This document shows, one piece after another, positions 21,258 through 30,162 of a DNA stretch of 64,000 nucleotides. The DNA lies in contig NZ_REFR01000009.1 in NCBI RefSeq assembly GCF_003688555.1, forward strand, positions 558,001-622,000, written 5' to 3'. Origin of the DNA: Eilatimonas milleporae (lineage in GTDB: Bacteria; Pseudomonadota; Alphaproteobacteria; Sphingomonadales; Kordiimonadaceae). The translations under genes and the position numbers were made by a program. Each line of letters begins with the position of its first letter. Within the stretch, counting starts at the first letter, position 1. Below the pieces are notes generated by a model. That model was not told where the DNA came from. It saw only the letters and a program-made list of their open reading frames with translations, and ran no database searches.

Positions 21258-21659
21258 CGCTGGTATCTCCTAAAATTCATGCCGGAACTCCATGCCGTCA
21301 AAAGCAGGTCGGATACCGGTAAAGGCAATTTGTGTTGCACTGCACAATTTCCACCAAACTATCCTTTTCCGCACGGCTTCGCAACCGGCGTGAGGCAAAA
21401 CATTAAAAACCGGTGGAAAAATGACAAAAAGTCCCGCCACATGAAGGGACCATCGGTGACGACTCCGGGCCACGGCGACCCAGGGGACATATTTTATCAA
21501 AAAGGCAACGCCCGAATAATGGCCGCCATGCATCGAACAGTGTCGACATATGGCGCGACCATCACACCGGAGCGGATGATACGCACCGGCGCGGGCTGCA
21601 TGGATATGCATGGCAGCACGCCAGTATTGCCGGGTATCCGGTCTTTTGGGAGCGGGCGC
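21258..21659. other. Intergenic region upstream of phaZ
   Basis: No gene is supported in these 402 bases; short open frames here lack ribosome-binding sites and family resemblance. The stretch holds the phaZ promoter region and the 3' end of the sensor kinase gene. The only patterned sequence is a TGCACTGCA palindrome listed separately. Confidence 0.5.
21336..21344. promoter_or_regulatory. Possible PhaR-type box
   Basis: TGCACTGCA is a perfect 4-1-4 palindrome inside TTGCACTGCACAA, about 80 bases upstream of the phaZ start codon. PhaR repressors of PHA genes in Alphaproteobacteria recognise TGC-rich palindromes. The short length means chance occurrence is quite possible. Confidence 0.35.
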
Positions 21660-23264
21660 CTATATCACGCGGGCATTGTCCGGATAGGCGGTCTCGGCAT
21701 CCCCGACGCCGACCCGTGACGGCGGAAAATAAATGATGAAGCTGGTGCCTTCATCGACGGTGCTTTCCAGTTCGATCCGGCCGCCATGGCTGTCGACAAA
21801 CGCCTTCACCAGCGCCAGTCCCAGCCCGGTGCCCTCATGGCTGCGACTGTGCGCCGAGGCCGAGCGCATGAAAGGCGAGAAAACCAGCGCCTGCTCGTCC
21901 GGCGGGATACCGATCCCCCTGTCGCTGACGGCCAGCCGCATGCCGCCCTCATCCGTCAGTGCCGCCGAAACCGTGACATTGCCGCGCCCCGTCGGCGTGA
22001 ATTTGACGGCATTGGACAACAGGTTCAGCACCGTCTGTTTAATACGCAACCGATCGCCGTAAAGAGCCGGCAGATTGTCGGCCACATCCACGTCGACGGT
22101 AAAGCCCTTGGCCTGTGCCTGACCGCTGATAAGGGCCTTGGCCTCATGACACAGACGCGCCACATCGACCCATTCCTCTTCCAGGCTCAATTCCCCGGCC
22201 TCGATCTTGGCCAGATCCAGCACCTCGCCCAGGACATCGGACAGATGCTGGCTGGACGACCGGATATCCTGAAGGTATTCCCGGTATTTGTTATGCCCGA
22301 TGGGACCGAAAAGCTGCTCATCCATGATGGATGAAAACCCGATGATCGCATTCAGCGGCGTGCGCAGCTCATGGCTGACATTGGCCAGAAACACGCTTTT
22401 GGCGCGGTTGGCGGCCTCGGCCTCTTCCTTGGTCGCGATCAGTTCCATGGTGGTTTTCTTGGTCCGGGCCACTTCTTGTTCCAGTTCCCAGGACCGGCGG
22501 CGCAGCGCCTCCTCGGATGAGCTGAGCGCCCGGTTGGTCGAGCGCAGATTGTCCAGAAGCACCTGCACCGCATCGAAGGCCAGATTGATCTGTCCCACCA
22601 ACAGGCCCAGTTCATCACGCTCATGGCGGCGCAGCGGGGAAATACGCTGCTCGCCGGGGTGTTCGGGATTGATGCGCGATACCTTGTCGACGATCTGGCC
22701 GAGCGGTTTGGTGATCCCCCGGTAAAAGGCGAAATACAGCAACATCACCAGAAGCAGATTGCGCACGAACCCGGATACGAAAATCGTCACCGCGCGGGAA
22801 AAGAACGGCTGAAGACCCAGCGCCCGGTCCACGATCACCCGCAGTACGCCGGGCTGTTCCGCCATGCTTGGCGGCAATTGCAGCGGAAACTCGTAAACCA
22901 GCATGTCGTTGAAAATCAGCCGCGCATAGCTGGACCCGAAATCGGCGCCCGCCATATCCCGCGCGCTGGATGCCAGAACCGAGCCGTTGTCATCCAGAAT
23001 CATCGCCTCGGCCACATAATCATATTCCAAAAGGCCCGAGACAACTTCCTGCGCCAGGTCGGAGTCCAGAATCAGAACCGCCCGCGTGGCGGCGTTTTCC
23101 GCCACTTGCAGGCTTTTTCGCACCTTCACGTCCAGAAGGTCCACTTCCTCGCGGTAATCAAGATACACCTGTCCCGCCGACAGCAGCATGCCCACGGCAA
23201 AGGCGATGATGACAGCCGTCACCGCCATCTTGAACGAAACGCGATTGGACCAACTGAGTTTCAC
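21660..23264 (-). CDS. Orphan membrane sensor histidine kinase
   Basis: Sensor kinase of about 534 residues. Helix 1 (MAVTAVIIAFAVGMLLSAG) and helix 2 (FVRNLLLVMLLYFAFY) flank a periplasmic sensor domain of about 125 residues. HAMP and coiled-coil segments follow, then a HisKA domain with the phosphoacceptor H298 in SHELRTPLNAIIGF, and a HATPase domain with NLLSNAVKFTP, DRGIGIP and GTGLGLALV. A GTG at 23264 with AAGGGG upstream is preferred over the GTG at 23285. No response regulator is adjacent, so partner and signal are unknown. Confidence 0.87.
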   Translation of the reverse strand: MKLSWSNRVSFKMAVTAVIIAFAVGMLLSAGQVYLDYREEVDLLDVKVRKSLQVAENAATRAVLILDSDLAQEVVSGLLEYDYVAEAMILDDNGSVLASSARDMAGADFGSSYARLIFNDMLVYEFPLQLPPSMAEQPGVLRVIVDRALGLQPFFSRAVTIFVSGFVRNLLLVMLLYFAFYRGITKPLGQIVDKVSRINPEHPGEQRISPLRRHERDELGLLVGQINLAFDAVQVLLDNLRSTNRALSSSEEALRRRSWELEQEVARTKKTTMELIATKEEAEAANRAKSVFLANVSHELRTPLNAIIGFSSIMDEQLFGPIGHNKYREYLQDIRSSSQHLSDVLGEVLDLAKIEAGELSLEEEWVDVARLCHEAKALISGQAQAKGFTVDVDVADNLPALYGDRLRIKQTVLNLLSNAVKFTPTGRGNVTVSAALTDEGGMRLAVSDRGIGIPPDEQALVFSPFMRSASAHSRSHEGTGLGLALVKAFVDSHGGRIELESTVDEGTSFIIYFPPSRVGVGDAETAYPDNARVI

Positions 23265-23422
23265 GTAACCACGCCCCTTGCCCACCAGGTTGCGGAAAAA
23301 TCCTCAATCGCCAAAGAAGAAAACCGTGAAGATACCCGCAAGGCCGTTCTTCATCCTAGCATTGATCGCTGCACATAAAAACTTGGTAACAGTTTTATCA
23401 CCGGCGATATTGGCATTTTGCT

Positions 23423-23842
23423 TCACCACTCACCCACATTGGGCATGGAGGACCATGGCTCCGCCGGTGCCAATGCTTCACCGCGCTGCAGCAATTCAAT
23501 GGAAATATTGTCGGGACTGCGGACAAAGGCCATGCGCCCGTCGCGCGGCGGCCTGTTGATGGTCACGCCTTTGTCCATAAGATGCTGACATGTCTTGTAA
23601 ATATCATCGACCGCATAGGCGATGTGGCCGAAATTCCGACCGCCCGTGTATGCTTCCGGGTCCCAGTTATGGGTCAGTTCGACCTGGGCGTCCTCGTCAC
23701 CGGGGGCTGCCAGATACACCAGGGTAAACCGCCCTTGCGGATACTCCGTGCGTTTGACTTCCCTGAGGCCGAGGGCATCGCGGTAAAATGCCATCGATGC
23801 GTCCAGGTCCGTCACCCGGACCATGGTGTGAAGATATTTCAT
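23423..23842 (-). CDS. gloA: Glyoxalase I (lactoylglutathione lyase)
   Basis: VOC-superfamily metalloenzyme of 139 residues that isomerises the methylglyoxal-glutathione hemithioacetal. The four expected metal ligands can be placed: H6 in KYLHTMVRV, a glutamate in AQVELTHNW, a histidine in NFGHIAYAV and a glutamate in ISIELLQ. The start overlaps the upstream fRMsr stop by 4 bases. Last gene of a three-gene detoxification and repair operon. Confidence 0.88.
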   Translation of the reverse strand: MKYLHTMVRVTDLDASMAFYRDALGLREVKRTEYPQGRFTLVYLAAPGDEDAQVELTHNWDPEAYTGGRNFGHIAYAVDDIYKTCQHLMDKGVTINRPPRDGRMAFVRSPDNISIELLQRGEALAPAEPWSSMPNVGEW

Positions 23843-24336
23843 ACGCCTTTCCCTCCAAAAACATCGCCCAGAAGCGCCTCCAGCTGCCGGGCGTCTTCCG
23901 CGTCAAAACTGCCGGTCCGCGCCGAATCCACATCGAAAACGGCAATCAGCCGCCCGCTGGCGTCCCGCACCGGTACGACGATTTCCGACCGGCTGCGGTG
24001 GTCGCAGGCAATATGGTTTTCAATCGCCAGCACATCCTCGACAATCTGCGTGCGGCCGGTTTCCGCCGCCGTCCCGCAGACCCCCCGGCCAAACGGAATG
24101 CGCAGGCATCCCATGGTGCCCTGATAGGGGCCGACAACCAGTTCGCGCGGTCGCTCCGGGTCCACCACGTAAAACCCGGTCCAGTAATACCGGTCCGGAA
24201 AGGCCTGCGCCAACAGACACGACACCGTCGCCATGCGGGCCGTCACATTCGGCTCGCCCGCCAACACCGCCATGATCTCCCCGCGCACGGCGGCATAGGC
24301 CGCCGTCTTTTCCGTCACGCTGTCTCCGTCCGCCAT
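23839..24336 (-). CDS. msrC: Free methionine-(R)-sulfoxide reductase (GAF domain)
   Basis: A 165-residue single GAF-domain protein matching fRMsr, which reduces free methionine-R-sulfoxide with thioredoxin. The family's three functional cysteines are present in [17 protein letters not shown] and [16 protein letters not shown]. Fold motifs YYWTGFYVV and VGPYQGTMG are also intact. It lies 2 bases after the GNAT gene and overlaps gloA by 4 bases, giving an oxidative and electrophile stress operon. Confidence 0.9.
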   Translation of the reverse strand: MADGDSVTEKTAAYAAVRGEIMAVLAGEPNVTARMATVSCLLAQAFPDRYYWTGFYVVDPERPRELVVGPYQGTMGCLRIPFGRGVCGTAAETGRTQIVEDVLAIENHIACDHRSRSEIVVPVRDASGRLIAVFDVDSARTGSFDAEDARQLEALLGDVFGGKGV

Positions 24337-24338
24337 GA

Positions 24339-24848
24339 TTATCCGCCCTGTTCCTGAAAATGCATCGCCGCGTCCGCCAGACGGGACAGGTCCGCCCCGT
24401 CGGTCCTGAAATACCGGATGCCCGTCTTTTCGATGGCACCGAGACGGTCGTAAAACCCCAGTGCCTGATCATTGTCGTCAAGCGCCGACCATTCCATCGC
24501 CGCGCAGCCGCGCCGCACCGCCTCGCGCGCCAGCGCCGCCATAAATCCGGTACCCAGGCCATGTCCACGCACATTTTGGTGAACGAAAATATCATCGATA
24601 TAAAGCAGCCGTGCACCGGTGAAACTGGCGAATTTCACCCCGAACAGGGCATAGCCGACCGGCGCGCCGACTCTGCGGGCGATCAGGCCATGGGCAATCG
24701 CCAGCGGCCCGAACAGCAGGTCCGTCAGAGCCTCAGCCCCCACCGTCGCCGCGTCGGGGCGCCCTTCATGGGCGGCCAGCGCCCGGATCAGGTCAACAAT
24801 GGCCCCGACATCGCCCTCGGCGACATCCGTGATTGCAATGTCCGTCAT
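24339..24848 (-). CDS. GNAT family N-acetyltransferase
   Basis: A 169-residue GNAT acetyltransferase. The acetyl-CoA site is clear: YIDDIFVHQNVRGHGLGTGFM, quoted only in part as VRGHGLGTG, followed by the C-terminal DDNDQALGFYDRLGA. The pattern resembles diamine or thialysine acetyltransferases (YIDDIFV, EWSALDDN). The ATG at 24848 is chosen; the frame stays open upstream through a 12-base repeat but loses family resemblance. It heads the operon with msrC and gloA. Confidence 0.85.
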   Translation of the reverse strand: MTDIAITDVAEGDVGAIVDLIRALAAHEGRPDAATVGAEALTDLLFGPLAIAHGLIARRVGAPVGYALFGVKFASFTGARLLYIDDIFVHQNVRGHGLGTGFMAALAREAVRRGCAAMEWSALDDNDQALGFYDRLGAIEKTGIRYFRTDGADLSRLADAAMHFQEQGG

Positions 24849-25165
24849 GGTGTCTGCCCGAGTTAATGCCCGAATTACCGCCCGAATTACAACCCGTGCA
24901 AGCCGGCGTTCAATGACCCTATACAGCCCCTTAGTTGCATCGTTAAGTGGTTCTGAACAGCTATTCTTCAATCCGGATACGGCAAATATTCCGCACCGGG
25001 GCCCCTGCCGTCCCCTTCGGTATCCGCCCGACAGACCGCCCGGCATCTGGAAGACAGTCTCCACCGGTCCTATATAAGTCCTTGATATATGACGGTCCGT
25101 CTCCCTGTCGGCACGGACAGTGCCGGCGGCTGGCCGAAACGGACAGGACACAGGCCGGGATACAC
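24849..25165. other. Divergent intergenic region, GNAT operon / CHAD gene
   Basis: No gene is supported in these 317 bases, which must hold the two divergent promoters. Apart from the threefold 12-base repeat listed separately, nothing distinctive was seen. Confidence 0.5.
24856..24891. repeat. Threefold 12-base tandem repeat
   Basis: Three consecutive 12-base units, GCCCGAGTTAAT, GCCCGAATTACC and GCCCGAATTACA, begin 8 bases upstream of the GNAT start codon. They would lie in the 5' leader of that operon. Function unknown. Confidence 0.7.
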
Positions 25166-26044
25166 ATGCCCAAACCATATCATGACGGTTTTCCGCGCTC
25201 CGCCCGCCTTGGTGACAGGGCGGTCCGACAGGCACGCCGGGCGGCCGCATTGTGCCGGCCGCCCTACCCGGACATGGACAGCCGTATCCACGACAGCCGC
25301 AAAAGGGCGAAAAAACTGCGCAGTCTTCTGCGCATGGCGGCCCCGGCCCGCCCCGGCGCCGTCCGGCAGAGCGACAGGCGGATTGCCGCCGCCGCCAGGG
25401 ATCTGGGCAAAACCCGCGACAGCGCCGCCCGGCTGGAATGCCTCGACCGCCTGATCGCATGCACCGACGCCCCAGAGGACAAGGCGGACTTGCGCCTGCT
25501 ACGCGGTATCCTGGCGGACAGGACCCGGGGCCACGCCCATGCGGTGGACGGTGCCCGGGCGCTTAAGGGGTTTCGCCGCGCCATGGAACGGACGGAAAAA
25601 GCCCTGCGCGCATGGCCCTCGGACGCCTTCGGCCCCGGCACGGTCCGCCGTGGGCTGCTGGCCGGATACCGCGACGCGCGCACCGCGTGGAAACAGGCGC
25701 GCGCCGCACCGGATGCGGACCATCTGCATGACTGGCGCAAGGCCCTGCAAACGCACCGGCACCAGATGCGGCTTCTGGCGCCGGCGCCCGGCACACGGCA
25801 CGCGCGCCGCTGCGACCGCCTGGACGGGCTTGCCGACCTGCTCGGCGACGATCACGATCTGGCCATGCTGGAGGACTATATCCACCGGGACAGGACCGCC
25901 CTGCCGCGACGCGCCGTGTCGGCCGCCGTGCGGGCGTCCCGGCACCAGTCCGCCCGCCTGCGCGCCGAAGCCTTCGCCGTGGGGGAAACATTGTTCCGGC
26001 GCAAGCCGAAAGCCTTCCTCCGGCGGTTGACCGCAAGCCTGTAA
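25166..26044 (+). CDS. Stand-alone CHAD-domain protein
   Basis: A 292-residue, very arginine/alanine/histidine-rich protein with a CHAD domain and no attached CYTH domain. Family features are the basic helices with conserved histidines, IHDSRKRAKKLRSLLRM near the N terminus, LHDWRKALQTHRHQM in the middle, and LADLLGDDHDLAML. CHAD proteins bind polyphosphate through these basic residues and can target polyphosphate granules. ATG 25166 is chosen at MPKPYHDG. The nearby PHA depolymerase makes a granule-related role plausible, but that is inference. Confidence 0.82.
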   Translation: MPKPYHDGFPRSARLGDRAVRQARRAAALCRPPYPDMDSRIHDSRKRAKKLRSLLRMAAPARPGAVRQSDRRIAAAARDLGKTRDSAARLECLDRLIACTDAPEDKADLRLLRGILADRTRGHAHAVDGARALKGFRRAMERTEKALRAWPSDAFGPGTVRRGLLAGYRDARTAWKQARAAPDADHLHDWRKALQTHRHQMRLLAPAPGTRHARRCDRLDGLADLLGDDHDLAMLEDYIHRDRTALPRRAVSAAVRASRHQSARLRAEAFAVGETLFRRKPKAFLRRLTASL

Positions 26045-26053
26045 TTGACGTGG

Positions 26054-26073
26054 TTGTTATACAGTTATAACAA
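26054..26073. promoter_or_regulatory. Operator site A (TTGTTATA-N4-TATAACAA)
   Basis: Perfect inverted repeat with 8-base arms and a 4-base spacer (CAGT). It lies 64 bases upstream of the isochorismatase-family gene. The arms are identical to those of site B at 30120, and three related sites occur elsewhere in the window. It most likely controls the amidase/deacetylase operon. Confidence 0.8.
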
Positions 26074-26137
26074 TTTCACCGGAACAAGACACGACGGACC
26101 CCGCACACAGGCCGTGCGGACGCAAAGGGGGACAATC

Positions 26138-26830
26138 ATGACCGGCGAACCCACCATGCAGACGACAACAAAAACCGCGAAGCAGATCTTTGAAGAGGTC
26201 TGGGCCAACCCGGCGCGGGCCAAATTCGGCTTCGGCGACAAACTCGCCGTCGTCAATGTGGACCCGCAAAAGGGCTACACCCGGCCCGACCTGTTTCCGA
26301 AAACAGCCTATATCACCGACCCCCGCCAGATGGACCATATCAGCACCATGTCCACCCGCGCCCGCGCCAGCGGCCTGCCTGTGGTGTGGACCCATGTGGC
26401 CTATATGGAAAACGGCGCCGACGCGGGCGTCTGGGGCACCCGTACCGATACGCCCGACAGCCTCCAGAACATCAAGGTGGGATCAGAGCGCCACGCCTTT
26501 GACGACCGGCTGGACATCGACGACACGGTGGACGCCGTCTATACCAAACGCATGCCGTCCGCTTTTTTCGAAACGCCGCTCCAGTCCTTTCTGACCTGGC
26601 ACCGGGTAGACACGGTGGTGATCACGGGCGGGTCCACGTCCGGCTGTGTGCGGGCGACGGCGGTGGATGCCCTGTCCCACGGCTACCGCGCCATCGTGCC
26701 CATTGAATGCGTGGCCGACAAACACGAAAGCTATCACTTCGCCAACCTGACGGACCTGCAACTGAAATATGCCGATGTGGTCCGGACCGCCGATGTGCTG
26801 GACTGGATCGACGCCTACACGCCGGCCTGA
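26138..26830 (+). CDS. Isochorismatase-family hydrolase, N-carbamoylsarcosine amidase-like
   Basis: A 230-residue cysteine hydrolase of the isochorismatase superfamily. The triad is placed as D42 (NVDPQKGYTRP), K137 (YTKRMPSAFF) and C170 (GGSTSGCVRATA). The spacing, and the sequence around it, resemble N-carbamoylsarcosine amidase, which releases CO2 and ammonia from N-carbamoyl compounds. The ATG at 26138 follows AAAGGGGGA. It is the first gene of an operon with two deacetylase-like genes and has operator site A upstream. The actual amide substrate is unknown. Confidence 0.87.
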   Translation: MTGEPTMQTTTKTAKQIFEEVWANPARAKFGFGDKLAVVNVDPQKGYTRPDLFPKTAYITDPRQMDHISTMSTRARASGLPVVWTHVAYMENGADAGVWGTRTDTPDSLQNIKVGSERHAFDDRLDIDDTVDAVYTKRMPSAFFETPLQSFLTWHRVDTVVITGGSTSGCVRATAVDALSHGYRAIVPIECVADKHESYHFANLTDLQLKYADVVRTADVLDWIDAYTPA

Positions 26831-26882
26831 CCCGAAACGCCCGCCTGATCCTGAACCCAGGCATGATATGGGACCAGCAATC

Positions 26883-27824
26883 ATGACAGCAGACCCCCGC
26901 AAGTCCGACCCCGGCCTGTACGACTACTGGCCGTATGAAAACCGGCCCAAAATCACCTGGCCGGACGGCAGGAAGCTCGCCTTCTGGATCGCGCCGAACA
27001 TCGAATTTTACGAATTGAACCCGCCCGTCAACCCTCAGCGCAAATCCTGGCCGCGCCCCCATCCGGACATCACGCCCTACAGCTACCGCGACCACGGCAA
27101 CCGCGTCGGCCACTGGCGTCTGATGGAGCTGATGGATGCGTTCGACATGCGCGGGTCGGTGTCCCTGTCGGTCGCCATGTGCCAGCACCACCCTGAAATC
27201 ATCGAGGCCTGCACCGCCCGCGGGTGGGAGTTTTTCTCCCACGGCATTTACAACACCCGCTATATCTACGGCATGGACGAAGCGCAGGAACGAGCCATTC
27301 TGGAAGATTCCATCAAAACCGTGCAGGACGCCACCGGTCAGCGCATCCGCGGCTATCTGGCCCCGGCCCTGACCCATACCGAGCGCACCATCGACCTGCT
27401 GGCCGAGTATGATTTCCGGTACAGTTGCGATCTGTTTCAGGACGATCAGCCACAGCCGCTGAAGACGAAAAGCGGCAAACGGCTGATTTCTATGCCCTAC
27501 TCGCTCGAGGTCAACGACCATTATGCCTACAATGTCTATGGTCAGAGCCCCCGCCAGTATACCGACCTGCTGAAACGGCATTTCGACACCCTGCTGGCAG
27601 AGGGCGAGGCCAGCGGCACGGTGATGTGCATTCCCCTGCACGCCTATCTGGTCGGACGGGCGCACCGCATCGGCCCGTTTCGCGATGTGCTGGACCATGT
27701 GGCCGCCCACCGGGACGATGTCTGGATCACCACCGCCGGCGAAATCGCCGACTATTATCTTCAGCATCACTATGACACGGCCCTGGCCGATATCAGGGCC
27801 AAAACCGCCAAAGGAAGGGGATAA
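26883..27824 (+). CDS. Polysaccharide deacetylase-family protein (PuuE-like), copy 1
   Basis: A 313-residue NodB-fold protein of the type that includes PuuE allantoinase and other C-N hydrolases of small molecules. Recognisable parts are FSHGIYNTRYIY (the HxxxN/H metal motif), TGQRIRGYLAPAL, and SMPYSLEVNDHYAY. Classical NodB TFDD is replaced by IAPNIEF. There is no signal peptide, so it is cytoplasmic and unlikely to act on cell-wall polymers. An ATG at 26868 is an alternative start. It lies 52 bases after the amidase gene. Confidence 0.82.
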   Translation: MTADPRKSDPGLYDYWPYENRPKITWPDGRKLAFWIAPNIEFYELNPPVNPQRKSWPRPHPDITPYSYRDHGNRVGHWRLMELMDAFDMRGSVSLSVAMCQHHPEIIEACTARGWEFFSHGIYNTRYIYGMDEAQERAILEDSIKTVQDATGQRIRGYLAPALTHTERTIDLLAEYDFRYSCDLFQDDQPQPLKTKSGKRLISMPYSLEVNDHYAYNVYGQSPRQYTDLLKRHFDTLLAEGEASGTVMCIPLHAYLVGRAHRIGPFRDVLDHVAAHRDDVWITTAGEIADYYLQHHYDTALADIRAKTAKGRG

Positions 27825-27828
27825 AGCC

Positions 27829-28749
27829 ATGCCGCTGCCCGACGATTATCTGCGTTATCCCCACCGCTCCCACGGCATGGATCACACGCTGTACCCATGG
27901 TCCAATCTTTTCGAACGCCCACCCGTGGCCTGGCCCGGCGGCGCACCGGTCGCCCTGTGGGTCACAGTGGCGCTGGAATATTTCCCCCTGACGCCGGATG
28001 ACGGACCGGTGCGGGCACCCGGCCACATGGTCACCCCCTATCCGGACTATCGCACCTACACCACGCGCGATTATGGCAACCGGGTCGGCATTTACCGCAT
28101 TCTCAAACTGCTGAACCGGTTCGGTCTGAAGGCCGGCGTACCGATGAACGCGGCCATCGCCACCCGCTATCCCTATCTGGTCGAGGCGGTTCTGAAAGGC
28201 GGGCATGAAGTCATCGCCCACGGGCTGGACATGAACCATCCGCACCATGGCGGCCTGCCCCGCGAGGATGAGGACGCGCGCATCGCCGAAACCCTCGATA
28301 TCCTGCGCCGGGCCACCGGCCAGCCCGTCACCGGCTGGCTCAGCCCCGCGCGCTCGGAAAGTGAAAACACCCCCCATCTGCTGCCCGGCCACGGCATCGG
28401 CTATCTCTGCGACTGGGTGAATGACGACATGCCCTACGGCATGACGACGGAGGGCGGGCCGCTCATCGCCATGCCCCATACTTACGAGCTGGAAGACCGG
28501 CACCAGCTTGTCACCCTGGGCCACACCGAAGACCGCTATGTGGAAGAAGTGCTGGACGCCTTCACCCTGTTCCGCGTCGAGGCAAGCCGGCACGGCGGGC
28601 GGATCCTGCATATCGCCCTGACCCCTTATATCATCGGCCAGCCCTTCCGCATCCATGCACTGGAAACCCTGTTCACCCGGCTGGCATACAGCGGCGCCAT
28701 ATGGTCGGCCACCGGCGCCGAAATCGCCGCCGCCTGGCAGGCCGGCTAA
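27829..28749 (+). CDS. Polysaccharide deacetylase-family protein (PuuE-like), copy 2
   Basis: A 306-residue homologue of the preceding protein with the same plan: RDYGNRVGIYRILKLL, GGHEVIAHGLDMNHP (metal histidines), TGQPVTGWLSPARS and MPHTYELEDRHQL. It starts 4 bases after the previous stop with AAAGGAAGGGG upstream, so the pair is coupled. Two different PuuE-like proteins side by side suggest a heteromeric enzyme or two successive ring or amide hydrolyses. The exact reaction is not known. Confidence 0.82.
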   Translation: MPLPDDYLRYPHRSHGMDHTLYPWSNLFERPPVAWPGGAPVALWVTVALEYFPLTPDDGPVRAPGHMVTPYPDYRTYTTRDYGNRVGIYRILKLLNRFGLKAGVPMNAAIATRYPYLVEAVLKGGHEVIAHGLDMNHPHHGGLPREDEDARIAETLDILRRATGQPVTGWLSPARSESENTPHLLPGHGIGYLCDWVNDDMPYGMTTEGGPLIAMPHTYELEDRHQLVTLGHTEDRYVEEVLDAFTLFRVEASRHGGRILHIALTPYIIGQPFRIHALETLFTRLAYSGAIWSATGAEIAAAWQAG

Positions 28750-28787
28750 CCCGCGCCACAAGAAGACCCCCAAGGGGAAAGGCAGGG

Positions 28788-29603
28788 CTAGGCGTCGAGG
28801 AAGTCCCGCACGCGGGCCGCCACCGCCGCCGCGTCCGCCTCGAACAGGTCGCCGCTCAGGTCCGGCCATTCGGCCAGACTGGCGCCGGGGATCAGGGCGG
28901 CGGCCTTGCGGCTGTTATCCGCCAGCTGTTCGTCCGGCACCGGCACCAGAACCGGCTGGGTCACACGTGGCAGGCGGTCGTCGGCGTCATAGTCGAACAC
29001 CGCCTGAAAGCCCCGGTTGATACCCTCGGCCCCGGCCCGCAGGCTTTCGGCGAACTGGGCCAGAAACCGCGCATCGCTTTGCCGTCCCCTCGCGGCCAGT
29101 CCCTTCTTCCAACGGCCGGCCAGATAGCTGCCGTCGTCGAAATAGGGCCTCGGCGCCGCGTAGGCCGCCTTAACATCCGCGCGTCGGGCCGCATCCACAT
29201 AAGGGATACCCGGCAGCACCAGGCGGCGCACGCGTGCCGGCACCGTCACCGCCAGTTCGACGGCGATAAAGGTCCCGGTGTGAAAGCCGAGCAGATCGAC
29301 CCTGCCAAGGGCAAAGGCGTCCAGCACGGCAATCATGGCGGCGGCGTAGCCGGCCATGCCCTGCGGCGTCTTTGGCGCATCCGACCCGCCATACCCCGGC
29401 GTATCCGGGCACAGCACCAGTCGGTCCCGCGCCACCGCCTGCTGGAACGGACGGTAATAATCGCCCGAATAGGGGCTCATGTGAAAACACACCAGCGGCG
29501 GCCGCGCGCCACCCTCCGACGCAGCGGATGCGGACCCGTCCGCCACACGCACATGGATCTGCCCGTCCGGCCCGTCCACATAGGTTTTGCGGATATCCGT
29601 CAT
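28788..29603 (-). CDS. Alpha/beta-hydrolase fold protein with altered nucleophile
   Basis: A 271-residue alpha/beta-hydrolase fold protein (PLVCFHMSPYSGDYYRP oxyanion region, DTPGYGGSD, PVLVPVPDE). At the nucleophile elbow, where GxSxG is expected, the sequence is GFHTG, placing H108 at the serine position. Near the C terminus, where the catalytic histidine is usual, the sequence is SGDLFEAD. It may be non-catalytic or use another mechanism. ATG 29603 with GAGGGG upstream is chosen. It is 25 bases downstream of a VOC gene, so both probably answer to operator site B. Confidence 0.8.
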   Translation of the reverse strand: MTDIRKTYVDGPDGQIHVRVADGSASAASEGGARPPLVCFHMSPYSGDYYRPFQQAVARDRLVLCPDTPGYGGSDAPKTPQGMAGYAAAMIAVLDAFALGRVDLLGFHTGTFIAVELAVTVPARVRRLVLPGIPYVDAARRADVKAAYAAPRPYFDDGSYLAGRWKKGLAARGRQSDARFLAQFAESLRAGAEGINRGFQAVFDYDADDRLPRVTQPVLVPVPDEQLADNSRKAAALIPGASLAEWPDLSGDLFEADAAAVAARVRDFLDA

Positions 29604-29628
29604 GACACGCCCCTCAAGAACCAAGGGT

Positions 29629-30090
29629 TCAGGACGGGTGGGTCAGAATGGTGTAAACCACCACCAGATTGCCGTCAGGGTCCAGAAAGCCGAGCTCACG
29701 GCCCGTACGGCCGTCATTGGTCACCAGCTTGCCCTCGTCGAATATGGTCAGACCGGCCTCGAACACTTTTTGCTTGATGCCGTCGAAATCCTCCACATCC
29801 AGCACGATGGCCGACCGGCTCGGCAGGGGCATGGCGGCCAGCTCCACCCCTTTCAGCTCGGTCAGTGCCATGACACGCGGCTGGCCCGGCGCGTTCAGCA
29901 CGGCGAACCGCATCTTGGCATGGCGCGGAATCTGGAACACCTCGTAGCTATAGGAATCGTCTGGCGAATCCTTCATGAACGCCAGCTCGAAACCCAGAAT
30001 GTCACGGTAAAATGTCAGCGCCCGCTCCATGTCGCTGACCACATAATTGGCCCGCTGGAAGCGCACTTTCGGTTTTCCCACACTTTCCAT
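29629..30090 (-). CDS. VOC-family protein
   Basis: A 153-residue single-module vicinal oxygen chelate protein (NYVVSDMERALTFYRDILGFELAF; quoted in part as ALTFYRDILGFEL). The second half ends with LGFLDPDGNLVVVY. The C-terminal metal position, usually glutamate, is V or Y here, so metal binding is uncertain. ATG 30090 has GGGGGA 6 bases upstream. It diverges from another VOC gene, with operator site B between them. Confidence 0.82.
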   Translation of the reverse strand: MESVGKPKVRFQRANYVVSDMERALTFYRDILGFELAFMKDSPDDSYSYEVFQIPRHAKMRFAVLNAPGQPRVMALTELKGVELAAMPLPSRSAIVLDVEDFDGIKQKVFEAGLTIFDEGKLVTNDGRTGRELGFLDPDGNLVVVYTILTHPS

Positions 30091-30119
30091 TGAAATCCCC
30101 CTTCCGATCCCTTTTAAAG

Positions 30120-30139
30120 TTGTTATAGAATTATAACAA
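30120..30139. promoter_or_regulatory. Operator site B (TTGTTATA-N4-TATAACAA)
   Basis: Perfect 8-4-8 inverted repeat with spacer GAAT. Both arms are identical to site A. It lies midway between two divergent VOC genes, 30 bases from one start and 23 from the other, so it can control both directions. Confidence 0.82.
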
Positions 30140-30162
30140 ATTCTGGTCAATGGAGGGGTCGA

